The notes: generated from the letters alone by a model not told the origin. A stretch of DNA of 64,000 nt from Streptomyces sp. NBC_00250 (GCF_036192275.1 NZ_CP108088.1:6449501-6513500), one strand, 5' to 3'. Positions 1-9,120 are shown, counted from the stretch's first letter. Program-made: numbers and translations.

Positions 1-121
1 CGATCCAGATCGGCTTCAGCGCGTCCCGCCGGCCGGTCTTCACCAGATAGGCGATGAGGATGCAGACGACCAGGCTGGCCTCAAGGCCCTCGCGCAGGCC
101 GATCAGATAGTTACCGAACAC
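1..121 (-). CDS. efeU: EfeU/FTR1-family iron permease, N-terminal part (cut by window edge)
   Basis: This is the first 40 codons of an FTR1-type high-affinity iron permease, an inner-membrane protein that moves iron into the cytoplasm with EfeO and EfeB. The visible N-terminus is a hydrophobic helix carrying REGLE (within LREGLEASL), the REXXE iron-binding motif of this family. The GTG start at 121 is chosen because a strong GGGAGGGA ribosome site lies a few bases upstream. It follows efeB by 30 bp on the same strand, so the operon order is efeO-efeB-efeU. The rest of the gene lies outside the window. Confidence 0.88.
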   Translation of the reverse strand, partial: MFGNYLIGLREGLEASLVVCILIAYLVKTGRRDALKPIWI

Positions 122-151
122 GCCGGTTCCCTCCCGGGGTTACGTGGAGCG

Positions 152-1423
152 TCACGCGAACAGCGCCCGGCCCCACCAGTCGTCCTTGTCCCGGACGCCC
201 GGCGGGATCGCGAACAGCGCCGAACCCACGTGCTGGATGTACTCGTTGAGGACGTCGGCCCGCGACAGGGAGGTCTGCACCGGGATGAAGCCGGTCCGGA
301 CGTCCTTCTGGTACGCCAGGAAGAACAGGCCCGCCTCCAGGCGGCCGAGTCCGTCGGTGCCGTCGGTGAAGGAGTAGCCGCGCCGCAGGATCGTCGCCCC
401 GGCGTTGCTGTCCGGGTGGGCGAGCCGGACGTGCGAGTCGGGCTTCATCGCCTTCAGGAACGGCTCGTCGTGCTCCTTGGCCTTGCCGGCGGGCGCACCC
501 TCGCGCTTGTCGCGGCCGAAGATGTCCTCCTGCTCGGCGAGCGGCGTACGGTCCCAGGTCTCGACGTTCATGCGGATGCGGCGGGCGACGAGGTACGAGC
601 CGCCGTCCAGCCAGGCCGTGGCGCCCTCGGCGTCCTTGCCGGAGACCCACACGTGCTTCGCGAGCCGCTCGGTCTCGGTGCCCGCGATGTTGCGGGTGCC
701 GTCCTTGAAGCCGAAGAGATTGCGGGGGGTCTGGGCGTCGGGGGTCGTCGAGGACGTCTTGCCGAAGCCCAGCTGCGACCAGCGCACCGCGACCTTGCCG
801 AAGCCGATCCGCGCCAGGTTCCGGATGGCGTGCACGGCGACCTGCGGGTCGTCCGCGCACGCCTGCACGCACAGGTCGCCGCCGCTGCGCGCCGGATCCA
901 GGTTGTCGCCCGGGAACTTGGGCAGCTCCACCAAGGCCCCGGGACGCTTGTCCTTCAGCCCGAAACGCCCGTCGAAGAGCGAGGGGCCGAAGCCGATCGT
1001 GAGGGTGAGACGGGAGGGCTTGAGGCCGAGGGCCTCGCCGGTGTCGTCCGGCGGAGCCTCCGGAAGACCGCCGTACGCGCCCTCGCCGACCTCGGCGCCG
1101 GCCGTCATGCGCTCGGCGGCCCGCGTCCAGTCCTTGAGGAGCTGGACCAGCTCGGCGCGGTCCGTCGTCTTCACGTCGAAGGCGGCGAAGTGCAGCCGGT
1201 CCTGGACCGCGGTGGCGATACCGGCCTGGTGCGGGCCGTGGAACGGCACGGCCGCCCCGCTGTCGGCGACCGGCACGGGGGTGTCCCCGTCCCGGCTCAG
1301 CAGCGCGGCGCCGCCGGCCGCGGCGGCACCGAGCGCGAGCCCGGCACCGCCCCAGCCGATGACCGTACGGCGGGAGGGCGCGTCGCCCTCGGCCGCCTGC
1401 TGCTCCTGGGTCTCCTCGGACAT
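152..1423 (-). CDS. efeB: Dyp-type peroxidase / deferrochelatase EfeB, Tat-exported
   Basis: A 423-residue DyP-type haem peroxidase. EfeB proteins act outside the membrane, oxidising ferrous iron or extracting iron from haem for the EfeUO importer. The N-terminus has a twin-arginine signal (SRRTVIGW, residues 17-24) followed by an Ala/Gly-rich hydrophobic stretch, so it should be exported folded with haem. The DyP signature GFKDG is at 238-242, the probable proximal haem ligand is His336 in RLAHP, and an Arg pair is at 347-348. It lies between efeO and efeU with short gaps, in one operon. Length and motifs are normal for the family. Confidence 0.93.
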   Translation of the reverse strand: MSEETQEQQAAEGDAPSRRTVIGWGGAGLALGAAAAGGAALLSRDGDTPVPVADSGAAVPFHGPHQAGIATAVQDRLHFAAFDVKTTDRAELVQLLKDWTRAAERMTAGAEVGEGAYGGLPEAPPDDTGEALGLKPSRLTLTIGFGPSLFDGRFGLKDKRPGALVELPKFPGDNLDPARSGGDLCVQACADDPQVAVHAIRNLARIGFGKVAVRWSQLGFGKTSSTTPDAQTPRNLFGFKDGTRNIAGTETERLAKHVWVSGKDAEGATAWLDGGSYLVARRIRMNVETWDRTPLAEQEDIFGRDKREGAPAGKAKEHDEPFLKAMKPDSHVRLAHPDSNAGATILRRGYSFTDGTDGLGRLEAGLFFLAYQKDVRTGFIPVQTSLSRADVLNEYIQHVGSALFAIPPGVRDKDDWWGRALFA

Positions 1424-1454
1424 GTCCGTCTCTCCGTCCCTGTTGGCTAGACGA

Positions 1455-2609
1455 TTACTTGACGACGGCGGCGGCGAGCTTGGAGAGCGGCTCGGCCAGC
1501 GCGTTGACGCCGTCCGACAGCTCCTTGCGCTCGGCCGGGGTGACCTTGTCGTACGAGGTGAAGACGTAGCTGGTCTTGTCCGTGCGGTACTTGTCGAGCA
1601 GCGCGCTCAGCGCGGCGAACTGCTTGTCCAGTTCGCCGACGAGCTTCGGGTCGTTCTTCGTGGCGACCGGCCGGAGCAGGTCGAAGGACTTCTGCGCGCC
1701 CTCGACGTTGGCCTTGAAGTCGACGAGGTCGGTGTGGGAGTAACGCTCCTCCTCGCCGGTGACCTTGCCGGTGGCGACCTCGTCGAGGAGCTCCTTGGCG
1801 CCGTTGGCCATCGAGGTCGGGGTGATCTCGGCCTTGCCGACCCGCTTCACCCAGTCCGCGAGGTCCTTGTCCAGGGTGTCGGCGAGGGTCTTCTCGGCGG
1901 GGCCGAGCTTCTTGTCCTTCCAGAGGGCCTTCTCCAGGCGGTGCCAGCCGGTCCAGTCCTTCGCCGGGTCCTGGCCGGCCTCCAGGCCGTCCTCGCGGAC
2001 GTCGACCTTGGGGTCGATGTCGCCGAAGGACTCGGCGACCGGCTCGGTGCGCTCCCAGCCGATGCGGGACTCGGCGTAGGCCTTCTTGGCGGCCTCGATG
2101 TCATCGGCGCGGACGGCGTCGGTGAAGACCTTCACCTTGGGGAGGGTCGCGTCGGCCTGCGCCTGGACGTACTGGCGGTAGGAGGCGACGGCCGCGTCCA
2201 TCTCGGGGGAGCGCTTGGTGCCCGCGGCCCCGCCGGTGGCCTTGACCTGCTGGCGGATGCCGTCGCCGACCATGCCGGGCTTGCAGGCGATCGCGTAGTC
2301 ACCGGCCTTGATCTCGGCGGTGATGGTGGCCTTGGTGCCGGGGCCGATGTTCTCGCGCTCGGTGACGATCCGGTCGTCCGGGTAGAGGACGTAGACCTCG
2401 GTGACCTTGGAGCCGCGGTTCTCGACGGCCAGCTTCAGGTGACCGGCCGGGAACTCCTTCTTCGAGACCTCGCAGGAGTCGTCCTTGGCGACGACGGTGA
2501 CCGCGCCGTCGTCCGCCTTGGCGTCGCTCTTCTCGGTGCAGCCCGTGACGGCGGCCAGGGCCGCAGCGGTCGCTGCGGCGGTGACGACGGAGAGGCGAAC
2601 GGCTCGCAT
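1455..2609 (-). CDS. efeO: EfeO/EfeM iron-uptake lipoprotein (cupredoxin + M75 imelysin domain)
   Basis: A 384-residue exported iron-binding protein of the EfeUOB system. It begins with a lipoprotein signal with lipobox VTGC (Cys24), so it should be membrane-tethered. Residues about 35-123 form a cupredoxin-like domain with Cys46, Cys109 and Met113. The remainder is an M75/imelysin domain with the diagnostic HxxE motif (HRLE, 223-226). It would collect metal ions and hand them to EfeU. It is the first gene of the efeO-efeB-efeU operon and has an iron box just upstream, so repression in iron-rich conditions is expected. Confidence 0.93.
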   Translation of the reverse strand: MRAVRLSVVTAAATAAALAAVTGCTEKSDAKADDGAVTVVAKDDSCEVSKKEFPAGHLKLAVENRGSKVTEVYVLYPDDRIVTERENIGPGTKATITAEIKAGDYAIACKPGMVGDGIRQQVKATGGAAGTKRSPEMDAAVASYRQYVQAQADATLPKVKVFTDAVRADDIEAAKKAYAESRIGWERTEPVAESFGDIDPKVDVREDGLEAGQDPAKDWTGWHRLEKALWKDKKLGPAEKTLADTLDKDLADWVKRVGKAEITPTSMANGAKELLDEVATGKVTGEEERYSHTDLVDFKANVEGAQKSFDLLRPVATKNDPKLVGELDKQFAALSALLDKYRTDKTSYVFTSYDKVTPAERKELSDGVNALAEPLSKLAAAVVK

Positions 2610-2653
2610 GGGGACTCCAGAAACGCGGGGACGGGGACTGAGGCGGACCTAAC

Positions 2654-2672
2654 TTAACCGAGGCTTACCTCA
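2654..2672 (-). promoter_or_regulatory. Iron box (DtxR/DmdR1-type operator) upstream of efeO
   Basis: The 19-mer TGAGGTAAGCCTCGGTTAA, read on the minus strand, is an imperfect match to the palindromic consensus TTAGGTTAGGCTAACCTAA bound by DtxR-family iron repressors such as DmdR1. It ends about 45 bp before the efeO start. Two better matches occur at 5865 and 10671 beside other iron genes, which supports the call. The assignment to DmdR1 is inference. Confidence 0.75.
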
Positions 2673-2804
2673 GCCATACCCGGCCGTCCAGTGATTCAGC
2701 TCTCAGGTCCGGCGGACCGGACACGGCGGGATCACAGGGGCTTCATGGGGTTCTCATGGGGTGGTCAAGGGCAGGTCAAGGAAGGGGAATTGTCCGCATT
2801 CCTC

Positions 2805-3665
2805 TTACTCGTGAGTACGCCTGGGTACGACCAGGGGCACGCCGGTCCGGGGGTGCGGGAACACTTCCACCGGCTGCCGGTAGACCCGGCTCAGCAATTC
2901 CGCTTCGAGGACGTCCGAAGGCGGCCCCGCCACCGCGATCCGGCCCTCGTGCAGCACCCCGACCCGGTCCGCGTGGGCCGCCGCGAGCCCGAGGTCGTGC
3001 AGGACGACCACCACCGCGTCCCCGGCTGCCGCGCGCTCCCGGCAGACCCGCAGGACCAGTTCCTGGTGGCGCAGGTCGAGGGCGGCCGTCGGTTCGTCGA
3101 GCAGCAGGAGACCGGTCCGCTGGGCCAGGACCCGGGCCAGCGCGACCCGGGCCCGCTCGCCTCCCGACAGCGCGGAGAACGGACGCTCGGCGAAGGCTCC
3201 GACCTCCGTGGCCGCCATCGCCTCGGCGACGGCCGCCTCGTCCTCGTCCTCCCGCTCGGTGCCCGCCCACGGGGCCCGGCCCATCCGCACCACGTCGGCG
3301 ACGGCGAAGGGGAAGGAGAGGGCCGCGTCCTGCGGCAGCACCGACCGCCGCAGGGCGAGTTCCCCGGGCGTCCAGCCGGCCGCCGACCGCCCCCCGATCC
3401 GTATCTCTCCGGCGCTCGGCGCGAGATCGGCGGCGAGCGCGGCGAGCAGCGTCGACTTCCCGGCCCCGTTGGGCCCCACCAGGGCGAGCACCTCTCCGGC
3501 CCGCACCCCGATCCCGACCCCGTCGAGCACGGTCCGGCCGCCGCGCTCGACCCGTACGGCGACGGCCTCGGCGACCGGATCGCCGGGCGCGGCGGGGGAG
3601 GGCATTGCGCGCGTGCGCCGGTGTGCGAGTGCGGGGAGCAGTCCCCGGAGGCGTACGGATGTCAT
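2805..3665 (-). CDS. hmuV: Haemin ABC transporter ATP-binding protein HmuV
   Basis: A 286-residue ABC ATPase of the iron/haem/B12 (FecE/HmuV) class that powers haemin import on the cytoplasmic face. Walker A GPNGAGKST is at about 64-72, the ABC signature LSGGE follows, and Walker B is LLLLDEPTA. The ATG start at 3665 overlaps the hmuU stop codon as ATGA, implying translational coupling. A longer upstream frame exists but runs through hmuU and is rejected. It is the last gene of the hmuTUV operon. Haem specificity is inferred from the adjacent HtaA and haem oxygenase genes; a siderophore substrate cannot be excluded from sequence alone. Confidence 0.9.
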   Translation of the reverse strand: MTSVRLRGLLPALAHRRTRAMPSPAAPGDPVAEAVAVRVERGGRTVLDGVGIGVRAGEVLALVGPNGAGKSTLLAALAADLAPSAGEIRIGGRSAAGWTPGELALRRSVLPQDAALSFPFAVADVVRMGRAPWAGTEREDEDEAAVAEAMAATEVGAFAERPFSALSGGERARVALARVLAQRTGLLLLDEPTAALDLRHQELVLRVCRERAAAGDAVVVVLHDLGLAAAHADRVGVLHEGRIAVAGPPSDVLEAELLSRVYRQPVEVFPHPRTGVPLVVPRRTHE

Positions 3666-4759
3666 GCCCAACCACCTTGCCTGCGACGGGTCCTGCGCAG
3701 CAGCCAGAAGAAGAACGGGCTGCCGAGGAGGGCGGTGAGGACGCCCAGGGGAAGTTCGGCCGGGGCCGCGACCGTACGGGCCGCGAGGTCGCCGGCCGCG
3801 AGGACGACCGCGCCGCCGAGCGCGCTGCCCGGCACCAGGAAGCGGTGCCCGGGGCCGTTCGCCATCCGCAGCAGATGCGGGACGAGCAGACCGACGAAGG
3901 TGATGATGCCGGCCACCGCGACCGCCGCCGCCGTGAGCAGCGCCACCACCAGGATCAGGGCGACCCGCAGCCGCTCCACGTCCACGCCGAGATGGCGGGC
4001 GGGCCGCTCGCCGAGGGCGAGCAGGTCGAGCCGGCGGGCGTAGAAGGGGGCGACGGCGAGGCCGAGGAGCGCGCACGGCAGTACGGCGAGGACCTTGGGC
4101 CAGGTGGCCTGGGCGAGCGAGCCGAGCTGCCAGAAGGTGATCTGGGTGACCTGCGCGTTGTCGGCGAAGAAGAGGAAGAGGCCGATGAGAGCGCCCGCGA
4201 AGGCGTTCACGGCGATACCGGTGAGGATCAGTGTCACCACCTCCGTACGGCCGCCGGAGCGGGACATCGCGTACACGAGGAGCACGGTCGCGAGCCCGGC
4301 GACGAACGCGCAGACCGTCACGGTCCAGTTGCCGAGGAAGGTGAGCCCCAGCGCGATCGCGCCGACCGCGCCGACGGCCGCGCCCGCCGAGATGCCGATG
4401 ACGCCCGGCTCCGCGAGCGGATTGCCGAACACGCCCTGCATCAGGGCGCCCGCGCAGCCGAGCGAGGCGCCGACGAGGACGGCGAGGACGACCCGGGGGA
4501 GCCGGATGTTCCACAGGACGCTCTCGGCCGTGCGGTCGAGGGCGTGTCCGCCGAGCCCGATCCGGTGCTGCGCGGAGGTGAGGACGTCACCGAGCGGGAT
4601 CTCGTACGCCCCGATCCCGGCGGAGAGCAGGGCGAGGAGGAGCAGGACGCCGAGGAGGCCGGCGGTGAGGAGGGCGGCGGTACGTGGCGGCGCGACGGGA
4701 GGCGCCTGCGGCGAAGGGTCCTTGCCGAGGGCCGGTGGGGTCTCCTGGAGTGCCGTCAC
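3662..4759 (-). CDS. hmuU: FecCD-family haemin ABC transporter permease HmuU
   Basis: A 365-residue BtuC/FecCD-family permease with a short Pro/Ala-rich N-terminal tail and about nine to ten membrane helices. The family block GALMQGVFGNPLAEPG, followed by GISAGAAVG, is intact. It forms the membrane channel through which HmuT-delivered haemin passes, driven by HmuV. Its ATG overlaps the hmuT stop (4756-4759), and its stop overlaps the hmuV start, so all three genes are translationally coupled. Length is normal for the family. Confidence 0.92.
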   Translation of the reverse strand: MTALQETPPALGKDPSPQAPPVAPPRTAALLTAGLLGVLLLLALLSAGIGAYEIPLGDVLTSAQHRIGLGGHALDRTAESVLWNIRLPRVVLAVLVGASLGCAGALMQGVFGNPLAEPGVIGISAGAAVGAVGAIALGLTFLGNWTVTVCAFVAGLATVLLVYAMSRSGGRTEVVTLILTGIAVNAFAGALIGLFLFFADNAQVTQITFWQLGSLAQATWPKVLAVLPCALLGLAVAPFYARRLDLLALGERPARHLGVDVERLRVALILVVALLTAAAVAVAGIITFVGLLVPHLLRMANGPGHRFLVPGSALGGAVVLAAGDLAARTVAAPAELPLGVLTALLGSPFFFWLLRRTRRRQGGWA

Positions 4760-5769
4760 TTCTTCGCCCCGTACAACTGGCCGACCAGGGACTTCAGTAC
4801 CCGGTCGGTGCGCGGGCCGTAGTTGAGGAGGACGCCGTCGTCGACGGTGACGACCCGGCGGTCGGCGCCGGCCGGGGTCTCGGCGACGCCGGGGATCTTC
4901 ACCAGGCCGTCGATCCCGCCGACGGAGTCGAGTCCCTTGCTCATGACGAGGATCGCGTCGGGCGCGGCCTTCGCCAGGGCCTCGCTGGTGATCGGGGTGA
5001 AGTCCTTGGTCAGGCCGGATTCCTTGCCCGCGTCGATCGCTCCGGCGGCTTCGAGGAGCGAGCTCGCGCCGGACTCGGCCCCGCCGAGCAGATAGACGGC
5101 GGCGGTGCCGCGTACGTACAGGAAGGCCACCCGCGGCTTCTCCTCGCGGGCCGGAATCTCCTTCCGTACGGCGTCGATCCGCTCCTGGGTGCGCTTCCCG
5201 AGCGCGGCTCCGGACTCCCGTACGCCGAGGGCCGCGGCGACCGCGTCGATGCGGGTGCCGACGTCGGCGAGTGCCTTGGCGGGCTTCACGACGACGAGCG
5301 GGATGCCCGCGTCCCGGATCTGGGCGATGGCCTCGGCCGGGCCTGTGGTGCCCTCGGCGAGGACGAGGGTGGGTTTGAGGGAGAGCACGCTCTCGGCGGA
5401 GACGTCGTGGGCGCGGGTCACCACCGGGAGTTTCCCGGCCTGTTCGAAGGTGGCGGTGATGTCCCGGGCGACGACCTTCCTGCCGAGGCCGAGGGTGAAG
5501 ACGATCTCGCTGAGGGAGCCGCTGAGCGGCACGATCCGGTCGGTGGAGGTGACGGTGACCGTGCGGCCGTCGGCCGAGGGGACGGTGACGGGGAGTCGGG
5601 GCCCGACCGGGTCGGCGAGCGGCTCGACCCGGTCGGGGGCTGCGGCGGGCGCGCTCGCCGGGGCGGCCCCGGTGCCGGTTCCGTTTCCGCCTCCGTCACC
5701 GCAGCCGGTCGCCATGAAGGCGAGGGCGAGCACTGCTGTCAGCGCTCCCGCGAGGCGAGTTCTGCGCAC
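4756..5769 (-). CDS. hmuT: Haemin ABC transporter substrate-binding lipoprotein HmuT
   Basis: A 337-residue class III periplasmic-binding-type protein anchored as a lipoprotein (lipobox MATGC, Cys23). The body shows the two-lobed helical-backbone family features, including DRIVPLSGSLSEIVFTLGLG near the start and repeated 'SGASSLLEAAGA'-type segments. It should receive haem from the surface HtaA proteins and dock on HmuUV. It is the first gene of hmuTUV and is divergent from the HtaA gene at 5908; a shared 138-bp promoter region contains an excellent iron box. Binding haem rather than another iron chelate is inferred from context. Confidence 0.88.
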   Translation of the reverse strand: MRRTRLAGALTAVLALAFMATGCGDGGGNGTGTGAAPASAPAAAPDRVEPLADPVGPRLPVTVPSADGRTVTVTSTDRIVPLSGSLSEIVFTLGLGRKVVARDITATFEQAGKLPVVTRAHDVSAESVLSLKPTLVLAEGTTGPAEAIAQIRDAGIPLVVVKPAKALADVGTRIDAVAAALGVRESGAALGKRTQERIDAVRKEIPAREEKPRVAFLYVRGTAAVYLLGGAESGASSLLEAAGAIDAGKESGLTKDFTPITSEALAKAAPDAILVMSKGLDSVGGIDGLVKIPGVAETPAGADRRVVTVDDGVLLNYGPRTDRVLKSLVGQLYGAKK

Positions 5770-5864
5770 CGGACACCGTCCTGTCGTTCGTTCCGCTTCG
5801 TACTGCCGTGGTTCTGGTTCATCGGCTTCGCGCCGGGGGGATTCCGACCGAGGCTGGATGTAGC

Positions 5865-5883
5865 TTAGGTTAGCCTTACCTCA
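5865..5883. promoter_or_regulatory. Iron box between hmuT and the first HtaA gene
   Basis: TTAGGTTAGCCTTACCTCA differs at only a few positions from the 19-bp DtxR/DmdR1 consensus. It lies 25 bp upstream of the HtaA start and 96 bp upstream of hmuT, so one operator could control both divergent promoters. Confidence 0.85.
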
Positions 5884-5907
5884 CTTGCTAGCCCTCGGAG
5901 GGGTTCC

Positions 5908-7359
5908 ATGCTGCTGTCCAGACCCGCCCGCGCGCTCGCCGTGACCCTGTTCGCGGCCCTGCTCGCCGCCCTCGTCCCGGCCAGCGCCGCCCACGCGGAG
6001 AGCCGCACGGTGCAGGGCGGTCGGCTCGACTGGGGCATCAAGTCCTCCTTCCAGAGCTACGTCACCGGGCCCATCGCCCAAGGCGATTGGGGCCTCACCG
6101 GCGGAGCCGCCACGGTCGGCGGCAGCCAGTTCCGCTTCCACTCCGCGCAGGGCTCGTACGACCCGGAGACCGGCGTCTTCGAAGCCGCCTTCTCCGGTGG
6201 CGTCCACTTCACCGGCCACCGCAAGGCGGACGGCAGCAACGAGCTCGACCTCACCATCAGCCGCCCCCGGATCCGGATCCAGGGCGGAAGCGGCACCCTC
6301 TACGCCGACATGGCGAGCAAGGCCAAGGGCAGCGGCCGGACGACCGTCTCCTCCCGGGTGCCGCTCGCCACGCTCGACGTCGGCGGCATCGACATGCGCG
6401 GCGGAGGCAGCCCCGTCTCCCTCGCCGGCGTGCCCGCCAGGCTCACCGCCCAGGGCGCCACCGCCTTCGCCGGCTACTACCCGGCCGGTACCTCGCTCGA
6501 CCCCGTCAGCCTCACCGTCGACGTCCGCTCGCCGCGGAAGGCCACACCGAGCGCCACGCCCACCACCGAGTCCACCGGCGCCCCTTCCGAGGCGCCTTCC
6601 GCCACGGCGAGTTCGACCCCGTCGGCCCCGGCCGCCGGAAGCCTCCGCGCCGCCGCCGTCGACTGGGGCGTGCGCCGCACCTTCCGCGAGTACGTCACCG
6701 GATCCATCTCCCAGGGCACGTGGACCCTCGCCGACGGCGCCCAGGACGGCGGCGCGCTCTTCCGCTTCCCCGACGGCCAGGGCACGTACGACCCGAGGAA
6801 GGGCACCCTCGACGCCGCCTTCGCGGGCAGCGTCCGCTTCACCGGCGCCCACCTCGACCTCACCCTCGGAAAGGTCACCGTGAAGGTGAGCGGCGGCACC
6901 GGCACCCTCGGCGCCGATGTCACCAGCGCGGGCCGGACCGAGAAGGCCGTCCCCCTCGTCACCTTCACCGCCCGCGGCCTCACCCCGAAGAACGGCCTCG
7001 CCGCCGTCATCGAGGCCCCCGCCACCCTCACCGAGGGCGGCGCCAAGGCCTTCGGCGGCATGTACAAGGCCGGGACCGCGATGGACCCGGTGTCCCTGGC
7101 CGTCGCCGTCGACACCAAGGCCCGGCTGCCCGCGCTCCCTGACCTCGGCAGCGACGCGAAGCCCACCCCGGCGGCCCCCGCCACTCCTTCCACGTCAGCC
7201 GCACCCGCTCCCGCGGCGGCCTCCGAACCCTCCTCGTCCCCCACCGGGCTGTACGTCGCGATCGGGGCAGGTGCGCTGCTCGCCGCCGCAGTCGCGGTCT
7301 TCGTCGCCGTACGCCGTGGCCGTAGCGGCAGTACTCCCACCCGCACTCCCTCGGCCTGA
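5908..7359 (+). CDS. htaA: Secreted, membrane-anchored protein with two HtaA haem-binding domains
   Basis: A 483-residue exported protein. Signal peptide residues are about 1-31 (cleavage near AHA-ES). Two HtaA (CR) domains lie at about 35-200 and 244-410, separated by a Ser/Thr/Ala/Pro linker, and a single membrane helix with a basic tail is at about 444-470. Each domain keeps the Tyr...His...Tyr set used for haem binding in corynebacterial HtaA: SYVTG, FTGH and GYYPAG in the first; EYVTG, FTGAH and MYKAG in the second. There is no LAxTG or LPxTG motif, so it should stay in the membrane. A GGAGGGG ribosome site precedes the ATG. It likely passes haem to HmuT. Confidence 0.9.
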   Translation: MLLSRPARALAVTLFAALLAALVPASAAHAESRTVQGGRLDWGIKSSFQSYVTGPIAQGDWGLTGGAATVGGSQFRFHSAQGSYDPETGVFEAAFSGGVHFTGHRKADGSNELDLTISRPRIRIQGGSGTLYADMASKAKGSGRTTVSSRVPLATLDVGGIDMRGGGSPVSLAGVPARLTAQGATAFAGYYPAGTSLDPVSLTVDVRSPRKATPSATPTTESTGAPSEAPSATASSTPSAPAAGSLRAAAVDWGVRRTFREYVTGSISQGTWTLADGAQDGGALFRFPDGQGTYDPRKGTLDAAFAGSVRFTGAHLDLTLGKVTVKVSGGTGTLGADVTSAGRTEKAVPLVTFTARGLTPKNGLAAVIEAPATLTEGGAKAFGGMYKAGTAMDPVSLAVAVDTKARLPALPDLGSDAKPTPAAPATPSTSAAPAPAAASEPSSSPTGLYVAIGAGALLAAAVAVFVAVRRGRSGSTPTRTPSA

Positions 7360-7428
7360 AATCCCCCGCGCACCCCCCTTGCGCCCCGCCCCCCCCCGCG
7401 CCCCAAGTCCCTCTAGGAGAACCCCGTC

Positions 7429-9084
7429 ATGGCCACCCCCTTGCGTCACCGTTCCGTCACGCTGGCCGCCGCCGTCGCCACGGCAGCCGCCCTCGGCACG
7501 GGCGCCGTAGCCCTCGCCCTGCCCGCCGCGGCCGACGCCGCGCCCCCGATGACGCTGAGCGACGGCACACTGGACTGGGGCATCAAGCAGTCCTTCCGCA
7601 CCTACCTGGCCGGGGGCTTCGCCCACGGGAAGACCACCCTGGAGGGAGGCGCGAGGCAGGCGGCGGACAACGGCGTCTTCACCTTCGTCGACGGCACCGG
7701 CACGTACGACACGGGTACCCACGCCACCGCCAACTCCTTCAAGGGCGGCGTCCGCTTCGAGGCCCACCAGGGCGCGCTCGACATCCGGTTCTCGGACGTC
7801 AGGCTGTCGACGAAGGGCACGGCCGCGCCGACCGGCGAGATCACCGCCGACGTCGTCACCAAGGAGAAGGACGGCTCCGTCTCCACCCGCTCGGACATCG
7901 CCGTCGCCGCGCTCGACATGACCGGCGTCCGGCCGAGCCAGGGCGCGGGCGGCGTCATGACGTTCAAGGACATACCGGCGAAGCTGACGAAGGACGGCGC
8001 GGCGGCGTTCGCGGGCTTCTACAAGGAGGGCGACGACCTCGACGCCGCCACCCTCACGGTGAAGGCGGGCGGCGCGCCGACCACCGCGCCCCCGACCACC
8101 GCGCCCCCGACCACGCCCCCCACCGCTCCGCCGACCACGGCCCCGACCACCACGGCCCCGACGACCGCCCCGACCACGACGGCGCCCACCGGCCCGGCCC
8201 CGACCACCACCGCGCCCACCGGCCCGGCCCCGACCGGCACGCAGCCCACCGGCCCCGCCACCACCGCCCCCACCACGACCGACCCGACCGCCACGGCGCC
8301 GACCGGCGACCCGTCCGGGATCGTGAACGGCATGCTGACGTGGGGTGTGAAGCAGAGCTGGCAGAAGTACGTCGGCGAGATGTGCGGCGGCTCCGTCACC
8401 CCCTCGGGCGGTGCGAGGAAGCAGGGCTCGGCCTACGAGTTCGGCTTCGTCAAGGCCGACCTCGACGCCGACGCACGCAAGGCCGAGGCGGCCTTCTCCG
8501 GCAGGCTCGCCTTCGTCTGCGCCGCGCACGGCATCGACTGGACCGTCGGCGACGTGAAGGTGAAGGCGACCGGCTCCACCGGCACCCTGACCGCCGACGT
8601 CACCAGCGCCCGGGGCACCGAGAACGACGTTGCCTTCGCCGACCTCGACCTGTCCCGGTCCGACTGGACGGCGCACGACGGCGTCGTCACCCTCGCGAAC
8701 GTCCCGGCGAAGCTGACGGCGGCCGGCTCCGCCACCTTCTCCGCTCCCGGCGGCCAGGGCGGCTACCCGACCGGCACCGTCATGGACCCGCTGACCCTGA
8801 CCCTCTCGCTCGACGAGGACGCCACGCTCCCCTCGACCACCGGCTCGGGCGGCTCCGGCACCACCGGCGGCGGCGAGGCCGGCGGATCGTCCACCACGGG
8901 CGGCGGCGGAACCGTCGGAGGCGGCGGCACGGTCGGCGGCGCCGGCTCCGCGGGCGGCTCCGGCGCGCTCGCCGCGACCGGATCGGGCGCCCCCACCGGC
9001 CTCCTGCTCGGCGCCTCGGGCGCCCTCGCCGCCGCGGGCGCGGCCGTCGTCGTCGCCGTGCGCCGCCGGGCCGCGGAGTCCTGA
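7429..9084 (+). CDS. Second HtaA-domain haem-binding protein, sortase (LAATG) anchored
   Basis: A 551-residue surface protein in the same operon as the preceding HtaA gene (69-bp gap, no iron box of its own). It has a signal peptide (about 1-37), HtaA domain 1 (about 42-210), a Pro/Thr-rich spacer (about 217-294), HtaA domain 2 (about 295-465), a Gly/Ser spacer, LAATG at 514-518, a hydrophobic helix and the tail RRRAAES. LAxTG plus helix plus basic tail is the sorting signal for class E sortases in Streptomyces, so it should be linked to the cell wall. The Tyr/His/Tyr haem residues are visible in both domains. The second domain also has cysteines (EMCGG, FVCAAH) that could form a disulfide. 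Confidence 0.9.
   Translation: MATPLRHRSVTLAAAVATAAALGTGAVALALPAAADAAPPMTLSDGTLDWGIKQSFRTYLAGGFAHGKTTLEGGARQAADNGVFTFVDGTGTYDTGTHATANSFKGGVRFEAHQGALDIRFSDVRLSTKGTAAPTGEITADVVTKEKDGSVSTRSDIAVAALDMTGVRPSQGAGGVMTFKDIPAKLTKDGAAAFAGFYKEGDDLDAATLTVKAGGAPTTAPPTTAPPTTPPTAPPTTAPTTTAPTTAPTTTAPTGPAPTTTAPTGPAPTGTQPTGPATTAPTTTDPTATAPTGDPSGIVNGMLTWGVKQSWQKYVGEMCGGSVTPSGGARKQGSAYEFGFVKADLDADARKAEAAFSGRLAFVCAAHGIDWTVGDVKVKATGSTGTLTADVTSARGTENDVAFADLDLSRSDWTAHDGVVTLANVPAKLTAAGSATFSAPGGQGGYPTGTVMDPLTLTLSLDEDATLPSTTGSGGSGTTGGGEAGGSSTTGGGGTVGGGGTVGGAGSAGGSGALAATGSGAPTGLLLGASGALAAAGAAVVVAVRRRAAES
8077..8313 (+). repeat. Degenerate Pro/Thr-coding repeat (spacer between HtaA domains)
   Basis: About 26 copies of short codon units encode variants of PTTAP, PTTT and PTGPA. 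The low-complexity spacer likely works as an extended, possibly glycosylated stalk that holds the outer HtaA domain away from the membrane. Repeats of this kind vary in copy number between strains. Confidence 0.85.
8968..8982 (+). other. LAxTG sorting motif (LAATG)
   Basis: The codons encode Leu-Ala-Ala-Thr-Gly, followed within ten residues by a hydrophobic helix and then Arg-Arg-Arg. This is the arrangement of a sortase-E cell-wall sorting signal, as in Streptomyces chaplins. No sortase gene is in the window. Confidence 0.82.
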
Positions 9085-9120
9085 GCAGGTCCTGAACCGT
9101 CCCGCGCCCCCCCCGAAAGA

